This document shows, in pieces, positions 14,064 to 22,363 of a stretch of 37,113 nt of DNA (positions are counted from its first letter, which is position 1; each line of letters starts with the position of its first letter). Where the stretch lies: assembly GCA_964624625.1 (NCBI GenBank), contig CAZUXW010000024.1, forward strand, positions 1 to 37,113, written 5' to 3'. The position numbers were made by a program, and so were the translations under genes. The DNA is from PALSA-1180 sp964624625 (GTDB lineage Bacteria > Oederibacteriota > Muellerivitia > Muellerivitales > Muellerivitaceae). The notes below the pieces were generated by a model. That model did not search any database, was not told the origin of the DNA, and was given only the letters and a program-made list of their open reading frames with translations.

Positions 14064-16055
14064 TTATAACGAAATCTTCGTTCCCAAATAAGCCGAGAGC
14101 CCCGGCGTTCCATAGCCGTAAACTTCCTCGTAAGAGGTGTTGAAAAGGTTGTTGATCCGGCCGAATAATTTGATCCCCTTGTCCAATTGATAGGACCCCA
14201 TGAGGTTGACCAATACATAGGAGGCTAGGTTGACCGGCGTCGAGGTGAAATTAATAAAGGCCATGTCGGGCCGGTCGCCCACATAGACCGTATTGAATCC
14301 GATATTCGCGTCGCCCCATTGGTAGAAAGCGCTGAAGTCCGCCCGGCTTTGGGGCCTGCGGATCAAGGGATCCCCGGTGACAAGGTTCACCGCCCAGGTA
14401 TAGGTGTAATCGGCCCGGCATTCCAAATGCTTCAGGGGATGGGCCGAAGCGAAAGTTTCCCAACCCTCGGTCCGGGCCCTGCTGATGTTGTTGTAAAGGA
14501 AAGTATTGTTGTCGAAATCGATGAGGTTGGTGAAATCGGTATGAAAGTAAGTCGCTCCCACCGTCACCCGGTTATCCAGGAAGGGTTGTTCAAAGCCGGC
14601 GTCCCACCCCAAACTGGACTCGGCCGATAAATTGGCATCGCCGTAGGGGGAATATAGCTGGTAAAGGGACGGCACTTTGAAGCCTGTGCCATATGTGGCT
14701 TTTAATTTGGTTTCCAAGACCGGAATAAAATAAGCCAAGGCGCCCCGATAAGTGAATTGGTCCCCGAAGGAACTATAACCATCCAGCCTTACTCCGATGG
14801 TCGCGAAGACGCGGTCGAGGATTGAGGTTTGGCTTTCAAGGAAAAGGCTGCCCGTCGTCATGGTTTTGTCGATCAGGGTTTCGGAAGGCCCATAACCATA
14901 GTCGGTCGTGTCGTCCATCTTGCCCCATTCCTGCTGTCCCTGAAGACCGACGACCAAGGTTTCGCCCTGGACCGCATGGATGTTGTTCTGCCAATTGATT
15001 TGGGCCCCTTGGCCCTCGAAAACGCCGCGCTCATAATGGGAATTCGGATAGGAAGAAAAATCATCGGTGAATTTCTGCAGATCATCGGTAATGGAAAATC
15101 CCAGGGTCTGCTCCCAGTCGCCGTTGAGAAGGCTTAATTTCGATTGGCTCCCCGCCATCCATTGCTGTTCATCCAGGAAATAATTGGGATCATCACCGAA
15201 AACCCCGCCGGCGGCGTCCACATTCGTCCGTGAGGAGCTGAAACGGGCAATGAGGTGGCTGTCCAGGTTCGGAACCGCTGAAATCCCCGCTTGAAGGGAG
15301 GCGGTGGAATTCCCGTCCCGATTGTTGACGGTGTTCCCAAAGGATTTGTCCGCGGAGGGGAAGCCTTGGGTGTCGAACCGGGAAAGGGACAAGGCGATGT
15401 TTCCGAAGTCATTGCCCGCCGAAGCCGTCGCCGCTTCCCGGAAGCTGGAAAAGGCCCCACCCTCGAACAGGAAGGACCCCTTAGGGCCCCCCTTCCCTTT
15501 TTGCGTGAGGATATTCACCACTCCGGCCGTGGCATTGGTGCCGTAAAGGGTGCTCATGGGACCCCGGATCACCTCGATTTGGCTGATGTCGTCCGTGAAG
15601 AATTGATCCCAATTACTGAACCCTCGGTCGGTTGAAATGGGATTGTTCAAGGGGACCCCGTCCATGAGGACCAGCGTGTGGCCGGCGTCGGCGCCCCGGA
15701 TGAAGATCCCGGAGTTTTCACCCGGGGCGCCGTTCTGCGAGAGTGTCAACCCTGGAACTCCCTGAAGCGCGTCCAAGGCCGTTCGGGCCTGCCGTTGCTC
15801 AATATCCTGGGCGGTGAGGACGGTCATGGAATTGGCGACCTGGCTGACCGGGGTTTGAAGCCGGTTGGCGGTGATCACCACTTCCGGCAAAGCCAAGGAG
15901 GGCGAGGGGGAAACGGCGGGGCTGGCATTCTCGGCCGTCACCGTGTTTCCCAACGATTCGGAAATGACGGGATCGGCTAAAAGATGGGTTGAAGACGCGA
16001 GGATGGAAAAAAGAAAAAGCGGAGCAACAAGGCCAAAACCAAAATATTTTTGCAT
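14064..16055 (-). CDS. btuB: TonB-dependent outer-membrane receptor, BtuB-like
   Basis: A 663-residue TonB-dependent receptor. It has a signal peptide (FGFGLVAPLFLFSILASSTHLLA), a TonB box PEVVITANR at 57-65, and a plug domain at about 65-185 (QDIEQRQARTALDALQGVPG, IFIRGADAGHTLVLMDGVPL, IEVIRGPMSTLYGTNATAGV). A 22-strand-type beta barrel follows, ending NTSYEEVYGYGTPGLSAYLG. A cobalamin riboswitch sits directly in its leader, so corrinoids are the expected substrate and the BtuB assignment rests mainly on that. GGGAG lies eight bases before the ATG. It is probably transcribed alone, with its own terminator. Confidence 0.9.
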   Translation of the reverse strand: MQKYFGFGLVAPLFLFSILASSTHLLADPVISESLGNTVTAENASPAVSPSPSLALPEVVITANRLQTPVSQVANSMTVLTAQDIEQRQARTALDALQGVPGLTLSQNGAPGENSGIFIRGADAGHTLVLMDGVPLNNPISTDRGFSNWDQFFTDDISQIEVIRGPMSTLYGTNATAGVVNILTQKGKGGPKGSFLFEGGAFSSFREAATASAGNDFGNIALSLSRFDTQGFPSADKSFGNTVNNRDGNSTASLQAGISAVPNLDSHLIARFSSSRTNVDAAGGVFGDDPNYFLDEQQWMAGSQSKLSLLNGDWEQTLGFSITDDLQKFTDDFSSYPNSHYERGVFEGQGAQINWQNNIHAVQGETLVVGLQGQQEWGKMDDTTDYGYGPSETLIDKTMTTGSLFLESQTSILDRVFATIGVRLDGYSSFGDQFTYRGALAYFIPVLETKLKATYGTGFKVPSLYQLYSPYGDANLSAESSLGWDAGFEQPFLDNRVTVGATYFHTDFTNLIDFDNNTFLYNNISRARTEGWETFASAHPLKHLECRADYTYTWAVNLVTGDPLIRRPQSRADFSAFYQWGDANIGFNTVYVGDRPDMAFINFTSTPVNLASYVLVNLMGSYQLDKGIKLFGRINNLFNTSYEEVYGYGTPGLSAYLGTKISL

Positions 16056-16111
16056 GAGCCTACTCCCGAGGCCGAAGGCGATCCAGGGGGGAGCGGCAGG
16101 GAGGAAAACCG

Positions 16112-16152
16112 AAAAAAGGCTTAACTCTCCGCTTCTTATTCCCGAAGAAGCC
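16112..16152 (-). terminator. Riboswitch expression-platform terminator
   Basis: Downstream of the B12 aptamer the minus strand reads GGCTT...AAGCC followed by TTTTTT (16117-16112), with an inner 7-bp stem GCTTCTT/AAGAAGC. This is an intrinsic terminator about 55 bases before the btuB start, consistent with transcription attenuation when cobalamin is bound. Confidence 0.65.
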
Positions 16153-16162
16153 GTCGAAATTT

Positions 16163-16310
16163 CACCTCAAAGTCGGTCTCCTGGCTCGGGGCATCCCAAC
16201 CCTAAGGCCTTCCCATCCGGTTTCAGACAGTGGCCTCAGGTAAAACTTCGCCCCTCACAGTGGCGGGTCCGCGCCGGATTCACACCGGCTTCCCAAACAC
16301 CTTGAGTTGT
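16163..16310 (-). ncRNA. Cobalamin (B12) riboswitch
   Basis: On the minus strand the conserved elements occur in order: GAAGCCGGTGTGAATCCGGC, the CCGCCACTGTGAGGGG segment, GAGGCCACTG, GGGAAGGCC, and the B12 box GAGCCAGGAGACC (complement of 16174-16187). These are the signature helices of the adenosylcobalamin-type aptamer. Its position, 31 bp past the btuF-like stop and 107 bp before btuB, makes btuB the controlled gene. Confidence 0.95.
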
Positions 16311-16341
16311 GATGAATAAATACTCCTATGCCCCTTCGTTG

Positions 16342-17265
16342 TCAATGAGCATTTTTCCGACGCGAAACCTTTTGGAATAGCTTTGAAAGATATTCGGCCA
16401 AACCCGCCATCGTGGGGCCTGGTATCAAGAATTCATCGGTGGTCAAGGTATAGACATGGTTTTCCTTGACCGCTTTCAGCGTTGAAAATTTTTTCCAGGA
16501 TTCCCTTTCCGCCCTTAATTGCGGGGGGGTCATCTCACTGGAAGGAATGGAATCAATAATGATGTCCGGATCCCGCTTTAAAAGTTGTTCCTTGGAGACA
16601 AGGGGATAGGGCTCCCGGGCATCCGAGAGAATGTTGACGCCTCCCGCCAAGGTGACGAGCTCATCCACGAAATTTTTAGGCCCCACGCCGTAAAGCTGGT
16701 CCAAGGTTCCCGGATTGTGCCCGATCACGAACAGAACGGAAACGGCCTTATGCTTTTGGGCCAAATCCTTCGCCCCCGCCAACCGCTTTTCCATGGCTTT
16801 TTTTCCCCTCGCCGCGTCCAAGGGATGGCCCAGCCTTTTTCCCAAGATATCGTAAGCGTCCAGAACATCTTGAATCGTCTGGCAATCCAACACCAGCAGG
16901 GGAATTTTCAACATTCTCAGGTTCTCAACGGACTTGCCGTGGAATTGCAGGGCCAGCACCAAGTCCGGCTTGAGGGACAGGATTTTTTCGTAATTGGGGT
17001 TGATCCATCCCCCCACTTTGGGTTTGGACTTGGCCGCGGGCGGGAATTTGCAAAAATCGGTGACCCCCACCAATTGCTCTTCCGCCCCGATGTCATAAAC
17101 CATCTCGGTCAAGTTAGGCGCCATGGAAATGACCCGTTGGGGGACCGCCATCGGCGCTTCGGACGAGCAACGGCCCTCATTATTTTGAAAGGAGGCCAGA
17201 AAACCCATCAGCAGGGCGCCGACAAATTTTAAATTTTTAATTTTTAATCCTGAAGAAAAGAACAC
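16342..17265 (-). CDS. btuF: Periplasmic cobalamin/metal-chelate binding protein, BtuF-like
   Basis: A substrate-binding protein of the BtuF/FhuD (helical backbone, PF01497-type) class. Motifs include RVISMAPNLTEMVYDIGAEE, LVGVTDFCKFP, YEKILSLKPDLVL and FVDELVTLAGGVNIL, near the end KAVKENHVYTLTTDEFLIPG. The start is uncertain. I chose GTG at 17265, which gives a basic n-region (KIKNLK) and a hydrophobic core (FVGALLMGFLASF) as signal peptide; the longest frame begins with TTG at 17313 and an ATG lies at codon 35 of that frame. The signal-peptide codons overlap an AT-rich interspersed repeat. It is on the same strand as the permease and ATPase genes but separated from them by a + strand gene pair. 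Confidence 0.82.
   Translation of the reverse strand: MFFSSGLKIKNLKFVGALLMGFLASFQNNEGRCSSEAPMAVPQRVISMAPNLTEMVYDIGAEEQLVGVTDFCKFPPAAKSKPKVGGWINPNYEKILSLKPDLVLALQFHGKSVENLRMLKIPLLVLDCQTIQDVLDAYDILGKRLGHPLDAARGKKAMEKRLAGAKDLAQKHKAVSVLFVIGHNPGTLDQLYGVGPKNFVDELVTLAGGVNILSDAREPYPLVSKEQLLKRDPDIIIDSIPSSEMTPPQLRAERESWKKFSTLKAVKENHVYTLTTDEFLIPGPTMAGLAEYLSKLFQKVSRRKNAH
17225..17248. repeat. AT-rich interspersed repeat (family C), copy 1
   Basis: Read on the minus strand, ATTAAAAATTAAAAATTTAA continues to 17225. It starts with the same ATTAAAAATT as the copy at 29793-29824. It overlaps the start of the btuF-like gene and encodes part of its signal peptide. Confidence 0.45.
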
Positions 17266-17321
17266 GATTGATTCAACCGCCTCTCTGTGGTGAAAACCCG
17301 TTTCAGTGTACAATCAGCTCC

Positions 17322-17522
17322 ATGGCATTTCAAAATAAACCCACCCCTAAAACCTGCGGCCGCTGCGGCAAGGTTTTCCAATGTAAAACCCTCGAGACCC
17401 ACGGCGACTGCTGGTGCACCCTTTATCCCCCCTTTACCCCTCAAGCGACAAAGGGGGACTGTCTCTGCTCTGATTGCCTGGGCCTGGCGACCCTCTTTCC
17501 GCCGGTCGGGACGGGAAAGTGA
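17322..17522 (+). CDS. Cysteine-rich CWC family protein
   Basis: A 66-residue protein with eight cysteines in the order C12-x2-C15-x5-C21-x8-C30-W-C32-x14-C47-x-C49-x2-C52. The central CWC and CLCSDCL match the Cys-rich CWC family, presumed metal-binding and without assigned function. The ATG at 17322 lacks a strong ribosome-binding site. Its stop overlaps the GTG of the next gene by four bases, so it is coupled to the BtuF-like protein; I recall this neighbourhood from other bacteria. Residues 36-47 are encoded by a CCCCCTTT/AAAGGGGG inverted repeat (17428-17457), perhaps another inserted repeat. Confidence 0.8.
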   Translation: MAFQNKPTPKTCGRCGKVFQCKTLETHGDCWCTLYPPFTPQATKGDCLCSDCLGLATLFPPVGTGK

Positions 17523-18475
17523 AGGACCTTCGGATCGCTAGCTTCCTGCCGGCCGCCACCGAAATGGTTTGGGCCTTGGGGCTTTGGGATCAACTGGTCG
17601 GGGTTTCCCACGAGTGTGATTTTCCCGCGGAAGCAAAATCAAAACCCGTGGTGGTCCGCTGCGCCCTGGACCTGGCTTCCCTCAACTTGAAACAGATTGA
17701 CCAAGCGGTGAGTGAAAGGGTGGGCCAAGGTCAAAGCGTTTTTGTGGTGGACGAGGAAGCGGTCCGGAAGGCCTCGCCCAACCTTATCCTCACCCAGGAT
17801 CTTTGCCAGGTTTGCGCCCCCTCCGGCAACGAGGCGGTCCAGGTTTTAAAATCGCTCAATCCCCAACCTGAAATCCTCTATCAATCGCCCCATTCCTTCG
17901 GGGAGATGTTAAAAGACCTATTGCGCTTGGGGGAAATAACGGGAAAACTTGCAAAAGCCGAAAGCCTCGCCAGGGAAGCGACCCAAAAAGTCTCGGGGCT
18001 GGCCCTAGCCACCCAGAACCTCCCTCCGGTCAAAGTTTTTTTCGTGGAATGGGTGGATCCCATCTTTTGCGGCGGCCATTGGATTCCGGAAATGCTGAGG
18101 TGGGCCGGCGGCTGGGATGGGATCGCCAGGCCGGGAGTGGATTCGGTCCGGATTGCCTGGGATGAGGTCTTAGCGTTTAATCCCGAGGTCCTGATCGTTT
18201 CACCTTGCGGCTACGGAACGAGGGACTCCTTGAAACAAGCCGGGTTTTTAAAATCCAAGCCTGGCTGGGAGGAACTTTCCGCCGTGAAAAACCGCCGGGT
18301 TTACGCCGTGGACGGCAACAGCTATTTCGCCAGGCCGGGCCTTCGATTGGTGGAAGGGGTGGAATTGCTGGCCCATTTAATCCACCCTGAACTCTTTCCC
18401 TGGAAGGGGCCTGTCGAAGCCTTCGCGAAGGTTCCGGTTGAAGGACTCAAGCCGTCAGATAAGTCTTTTTCTTAA
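17519..18475 (+). CDS. BtuF-like cobalamin-binding protein without signal peptide
   Basis: A 318-residue member of the same binding-protein fold as the periplasmic BtuF. Motifs are RIASFLPAATEMVWALGLWD, LVGVSHECDFP, LILTQDLCQVCAPS and VFFVEWVDPIFCGGHWIPEM, with VYAVDGNSYFARPG near the end. It begins directly with the first beta strand: from the GTG start, MKDLRIASFLP leaves no room for a signal peptide, so it should be cytosolic. It is coupled to the CWC gene (GTGA overlap) and overlaps the convergent btuC by 29 bases. A role in intracellular corrinoid or metal-chelate handling is inference. Confidence 0.82.
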   Translation: MKDLRIASFLPAATEMVWALGLWDQLVGVSHECDFPAEAKSKPVVVRCALDLASLNLKQIDQAVSERVGQGQSVFVVDEEAVRKASPNLILTQDLCQVCAPSGNEAVQVLKSLNPQPEILYQSPHSFGEMLKDLLRLGEITGKLAKAESLAREATQKVSGLALATQNLPPVKVFFVEWVDPIFCGGHWIPEMLRWAGGWDGIARPGVDSVRIAWDEVLAFNPEVLIVSPCGYGTRDSLKQAGFLKSKPGWEELSAVKNRRVYAVDGNSYFARPGLRLVEGVELLAHLIHPELFPWKGPVEAFAKVPVEGLKPSDKSFS

Positions 18476-19460
18476 ACAACAATCCCATTAAAACCGGTAC
18501 TCCCAATAAGGCCGTCAGGACACCGACGGGGACCTCCGTCGGCCCGAAAAAAGACCTGGCTGCCGTGTCGCACAATACTAAAAATGCCCCGCCCCCCAAA
18601 GCCCCGCAAGGCAAAAGGAACCGGTGATCGTTGCCGATCCAAACGCGGTAAATATGGGGCACGATCAAGCCGATAAAAGCGATGGGCCCGGTTAGGGCGA
18701 CCACCGCGCTGGTCATTAAGGAAGCCGTTAAGATGGAAAGGATGATGATTCTCGCCGTCGAAACGCCTTTCATTTTCGCCAGCTCCTCCCCGGCGGCGAG
18801 GAGGTTTAAGTCCCGCGCCATGCTCATTAAAACACCGAACCCCAAGGCCATTCCCAGACCCAATTTTCCAACGGTCGCCAACTCCACCACGTCCAGGCTT
18901 CCAATCAGCCAATGAATCATGGCGTAGGCTTGGGTGAAGTCGGCGATGTAATAGGCCAGCAGGACCAAAGCGTTGAAAAAATAACTGACCGCGATTCCGC
19001 CCAGCAAAAGCGTCGTGGCGGAATAGGACCGGAGCATGGAAGCCAGGCCGTAAACCAGGAAGAGGGAAAGAAGCGCCCCCAGGAAGGAAAAAAGAGTGAT
19101 GAAGGAAAGCCCATAGGCCGAGGCGGTTAAGCCCGTCAGGATCGCCACCACGGCCCCGAAAGAACTTCCTCCCGCCACCCCTAAGGTGAAGGGACAGGCG
19201 AGGGGATTCCGGAGCACCGCTTGAAAGATAATCCCGGCGCAGGCCATGGCCGCGCCCGTCAAAGCCGCGAGAAGATTCCGCGGCAAACGGACCGTAAAAA
19301 ATATCTGCGCGTCCTGATTGTCGGGCGAAGGAGCCAGGGACTCAAATACCCTCTCATAGGAGATCGTCGTGGGACCGACAAAGGGACAGCCGAAAATAAC
19401 GATGATAAAAAATATCAGGGAAAGGAAAAGCACCCATTTTTTTCCGCGGGAATTATTCAT
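18447..19460 (-). CDS. btuC: FecCD/BtuC-type ABC transporter permease
   Basis: A 337-residue inner-membrane permease of the FecCD family with about ten hydrophobic segments. Family motifs are RLPRNLLAALTGAAMACAGI, FQAVLRNPLACPFTLGVAGG, ALTGPIAFIGLIVPHIYRVW and the C-terminal PVGVLTALLGVPVLMGLL. It overlaps the ATPase gene by four bases (ATGA). Cobalamin as substrate follows from its surroundings (riboswitch, BtuB, CobUTS); on sequence alone it could carry an iron siderophore. Confidence 0.9.
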   Translation of the reverse strand: MNNSRGKKWVLFLSLIFFIIVIFGCPFVGPTTISYERVFESLAPSPDNQDAQIFFTVRLPRNLLAALTGAAMACAGIIFQAVLRNPLACPFTLGVAGGSSFGAVVAILTGLTASAYGLSFITLFSFLGALLSLFLVYGLASMLRSYSATTLLLGGIAVSYFFNALVLLAYYIADFTQAYAMIHWLIGSLDVVELATVGKLGLGMALGFGVLMSMARDLNLLAAGEELAKMKGVSTARIIILSILTASLMTSAVVALTGPIAFIGLIVPHIYRVWIGNDHRFLLPCGALGGGAFLVLCDTAARSFFGPTEVPVGVLTALLGVPVLMGLLFKKKTYLTA

Positions 19461-20251
19461 GGCCGGCCCGCCCTGCTCCTCGGGATGAAATAAGGGAAGC
19501 CGCCGCGGGGGATTAGTTTCACCGCCTCCACGTTGAGGACCGACTTGATGTTGTGAAGGGTCAAAACTTTTCGAGGTTCGCCTTCCGCGGTCACTTTCCC
19601 ATTTTTCATTAAAACCAAGTCTTCCAAGAACCGGCCCGCCAAATTCAACTCGTGGGTCGCCACCACCACGGTCAATGATTCCTCGCGGTGGAGTTTTTGG
19701 ATAATCTCAAACAGCTGGATTTGATGGGCCAAGTCCAGCGAAAGCGTCGGCTCATCCAGCAACAAAACCTCCGGCGTTTGGGCCAAGGCCGAGGCGATGA
19801 GAACCCTCTGCTTTTCCCCCCCCGATAACTCGTCGTACCGCCGGTGCTTGAATTCCAGGGCGTCGCAGAGTCCCAGGGCTTTTTCGCAAACGTCCTGATC
19901 TTTTTTTCCCATGGCCTCGAACCGGCCCAGGTGGGGATGGCGGCCCATTTCAACGACTTCCCAAACGCTTAAGGGAAAAGTAAAGTGGGTGGATTGGGAA
20001 ACATAGGCTATTTTTTTCGCGCGTTCCCGCGCCCCCAGGTTCCGCAGGGGATGGGCGCCAAAATAAACCTCGCCGGACCCGGGCCGCAGAAGCCCGGCCA
20101 TTAACTTCAAGAGCGTGGACTTGCCAGCCCCGTTGGTTCCCAAAAGGCCGACCAAGCGGCCCTTCTCCAGGGAAAGATTGATCGCTTGAAGCTCAAAACC
20201 GGGGAGGGAGGAATAGCGGAAGGAAAGATTTTGGATTTCAAAAAGCGGCAC
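19457..20251 (-). CDS. btuD: ABC transporter ATP-binding protein, BtuD-like
   Basis: A 264-residue ATPase of the iron-siderophore/cobalamin importer group. Walker A GTNGAGKST is near residues 38-46. The Q-loop is in KKIAYVSQSTHFTFP, the signature in DELSGGEKQRVLIASALAQ, Walker B in VLLLDEPTLSLD, and the switch histidine in ATHELNLAGRF. It is the first gene of a btuD-btuC unit transcribed away from oriC, with the permease start overlapping its stop. Confidence 0.92.
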   Translation of the reverse strand: MPLFEIQNLSFRYSSLPGFELQAINLSLEKGRLVGLLGTNGAGKSTLLKLMAGLLRPGSGEVYFGAHPLRNLGARERAKKIAYVSQSTHFTFPLSVWEVVEMGRHPHLGRFEAMGKKDQDVCEKALGLCDALEFKHRRYDELSGGEKQRVLIASALAQTPEVLLLDEPTLSLDLAHQIQLFEIIQKLHREESLTVVVATHELNLAGRFLEDLVLMKNGKVTAEGEPRKVLTLHNIKSVLNVEAVKLIPRGGFPYFIPRSRAGRP

Positions 20252-20727
20252 GGGATTCTCACGGGCTCAAGATATCGGCAACCGTTAGTTGAGGATTGAA
20301 CTCAAAAAATGTCAAGCCTTTCTTTGGGGACGGAAAAAAGTTTTCCCGCCGCGAGAGGGATTTATAAATTTTTGCCGGGAATTTTTACAAAAAACTTTTT
20401 CGGCCTGGGCGAAAACAATCGAAACAAAAGAATAATTCGCTGAAAATATTTCCTGGTTTTGAACAAAATATTCTTGACTTAAATCTAAAAAGATTTAAAA
20501 GAGGTAAAGCAGTTTCATTTCTTGAACTTTTCACCGACATTGAATTTTTTGAAGCGCGCAAAAGCCGAGTGAAAATATTTTTGACTCTTCTTGAGCCCTT
20601 GAGGTACCGCGGGTTGTGGATTCGGTGGATATGTTGTGAACGATTGTTGGAAGTCATTGAAAAAGAGCTATAGTTAAAAGACTTTTGGGCGACAAGTTGA
20701 CGACGGACAGGTAAATAAAGCGGGGAC

Positions 20728-20736
20728 TGCTATATA
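20728..20736 (+). promoter_or_regulatory. Extended -10 of a possible dnaA promoter
   Basis: TGCTATATA is an extended -10 (TGn plus TATATA). No good -35 is visible. Transcription would start near 20743 and run through the DnaA boxes, which would allow DnaA to repress its own gene. Confidence 0.4.
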
Positions 20737-20792
20737 AGGAAAGTTTCTTTTTCTTTATTTTAGCCACTTTTAAGACCGGGGCCGCTGGAAGG

Positions 20793-20884
20793 TTATCCAC
20801 AATCTATGCACAAGATGTGGATAGATATTCAAAAGGCTTTCCCCGGGAAATGACCTAAACAGGCTAAAGCTCGGTTGGGGATAA
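20793..20884. promoter_or_regulatory. oriC: DnaA-box cluster upstream of dnaA
   Basis: A consensus box TTATCCACA lies at 20793-20801. Near-consensus boxes are CTATGCACA at 20804-20812, TGTGGATAG at 20816-20824 (reverse) and TGGGGATAA at 20876-20884 (reverse), each with one mismatch. The first three are packed within 32 bp just before dnaA, the typical place of an origin. Confidence 0.85.
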
Positions 20885-20968
20885 ACAGGGGATAGTTTTT
20901 ATTTGAGCTTCATTTACCCTTAATTTCATGGGGTTTTTCGTGTTTTTTAAGACACTGGAGGTTTGTGG

Positions 20969-22363
20969 ATGACTGCTTCGGCCGATGTATGGGACCGCTG
21001 TTTAGAGAGCCTTAAAAAAGACCTCAATCGTCAAAGCTTTGAGACTTGGTTTAAGTCCACCAAAGCTTCTATTAGTGAAAACAAGTTGAAGGTCCAAGTT
21101 CCCAATGAATTCTTCCGTGATTGGATCAGGGACCATTATCAGCCTCAAATTCAAAAAGCCCTTAAAGCGGTTCATCCCGAGCAGTTAGAAATCCAATTTG
21201 AAGTGGATCCAGCTAATTCCCCCCAATCCCTCTCGGCCTCCTCAACCGCGGAAAATACCCCTGTCGCCATCGAAGTCGTGGAAAAACCTCGCCTGAGCAT
21301 GCCGACTCCCGCCAAAACCGCCGGCGATTCGGAGTTTATCCTCAACACCAAGTTTAGCTTTGAGAGTTTCGTCGTTGGAAACAGCAACCGTTTTGCCCAT
21401 GCGGCCTGCCTAGCTGTAGCGGAGTCGCCGGCCCGATCCTACAACCCCTTGTTTATATATGGAGGGGTCGGCTTGGGAAAAACCCATTTGTTGCAGGCCA
21501 TCGGGAACTTCGTCGTGGAGCAAAATCCCAATATCAAGGTTCTTTATATCTCCTCCGAGAAATTCATGAATGACTTCATCCAATCCATTCAATCAGGCCG
21601 ACAACAGGATTTTAGAAACAAATATCGTACGGTGGATGTCCTATTAATCGATGATATCCAATTTTGGGAAGGCAAAGAGGCGACGCAAGAGGAGTTTTTC
21701 CACACCTTTAACGTCCTTTATGAGGCCCAAAAACAGATCGTAGCCACTTCCGACAGCCATCCCAAGGAAATTAAGCTGGAAGAGCGCCTGAAAAACCGCT
21801 TTGAGATGGGTCTAATCACCGACATCCAGGAGCCGGATATCGAGACGCGGATCGCCATCCTCCGCAAGAAGGCCGAAAGCGAGGGAATCCTGGTTCCCAA
21901 TGAGGTTACCGCCTTTATCGCCAATCACGCCAAGGCTAATATCCGCGAATTGGAAGGCTCCATGCTCCGGGTGATCGCTTTCGCCTCCCTCACCCAGCAG
22001 GAGATTACCCTGGAGCTCGTCAAAGAAGTCTTGAAGGACACCCTCCCCAACGAGGAAAAGCGTGTTTCGGTGGACGCCATTCAACGGGTCGTCGCCGAGC
22101 GCTATAATTGCAAATTCTCCGACATGAAGTCCAAGAAGCGCACCAAGCAAATCGCTTTCCCCCGCCAGATCGCCATGTATCTATCGCGGGAATTGACCTC
22201 TCATTCCCTCAGCGAGATCGGCGCGACTTTTGGCGGCAAGGATCACACCACGATCATCCATGCCTATGAGAAAATCGAGGACCTTTTGGTTACGGACATC
22301 ACGCTGTTGGCCGAAGTCAACAGCCTCAAGAAACAGCTCACCGAAGGCAATTACTCCCGCTAA
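20969..22363 (+). CDS. dnaA: Chromosomal replication initiator protein DnaA
   Basis: DnaA binds DnaA boxes and opens the origin in its ATP form. The 464-residue product has the N-terminal domain I (VWDRCLESLKKDLNRQSFET), a linker rich in Ser/Pro, and the AAA+ domain with Walker A GGVGLGKT at 165-172 and Walker B VLLIDDIQF. The C-terminal domain IV ends with the DnaA signature GGKDHTTIIHAYEKI. The ATG at 20969 is preferred over the in-frame TTG two codons upstream because GGAGG lies seven bases before it. No other gene intervenes before dnaN. Confidence 0.98.
   Translation: MTASADVWDRCLESLKKDLNRQSFETWFKSTKASISENKLKVQVPNEFFRDWIRDHYQPQIQKALKAVHPEQLEIQFEVDPANSPQSLSASSTAENTPVAIEVVEKPRLSMPTPAKTAGDSEFILNTKFSFESFVVGNSNRFAHAACLAVAESPARSYNPLFIYGGVGLGKTHLLQAIGNFVVEQNPNIKVLYISSEKFMNDFIQSIQSGRQQDFRNKYRTVDVLLIDDIQFWEGKEATQEEFFHTFNVLYEAQKQIVATSDSHPKEIKLEERLKNRFEMGLITDIQEPDIETRIAILRKKAESEGILVPNEVTAFIANHAKANIRELEGSMLRVIAFASLTQQEITLELVKEVLKDTLPNEEKRVSVDAIQRVVAERYNCKFSDMKSKKRTKQIAFPRQIAMYLSRELTSHSLSEIGATFGGKDHTTIIHAYEKIEDLLVTDITLLAEVNSLKKQLTEGNYSR

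Larger units (their letters stand above)
20252..20968. other. btuD-dnaA intergenic region (upstream part of oriC)
   Basis: This gap of about 700 bp has no credible gene. It is AT-rich from about 20360 to 20570, with two GAAAATATTT repeats (20452 and 20571 regions) and a perfect hairpin TTAAATCT-AAAA-AGATTTAA at 20479-20498. Next come a likely dnaA promoter (20728-20736) and a cluster of DnaA boxes (20793-20884). Confidence 0.7.

Noticed and set aside
20474..20479. TTGACT as a -35 for a dnaA promoter
   Set aside because: No -10 at suitable spacing; the neighbouring dyad TTAAATCT/AGATTTAA is noted in the region entry instead.
20385..20657. 90-codon frame on - in the origin region
   Set aside because: No ribosome-binding site, composition unlike neighbours, and it crosses AT-rich origin DNA.
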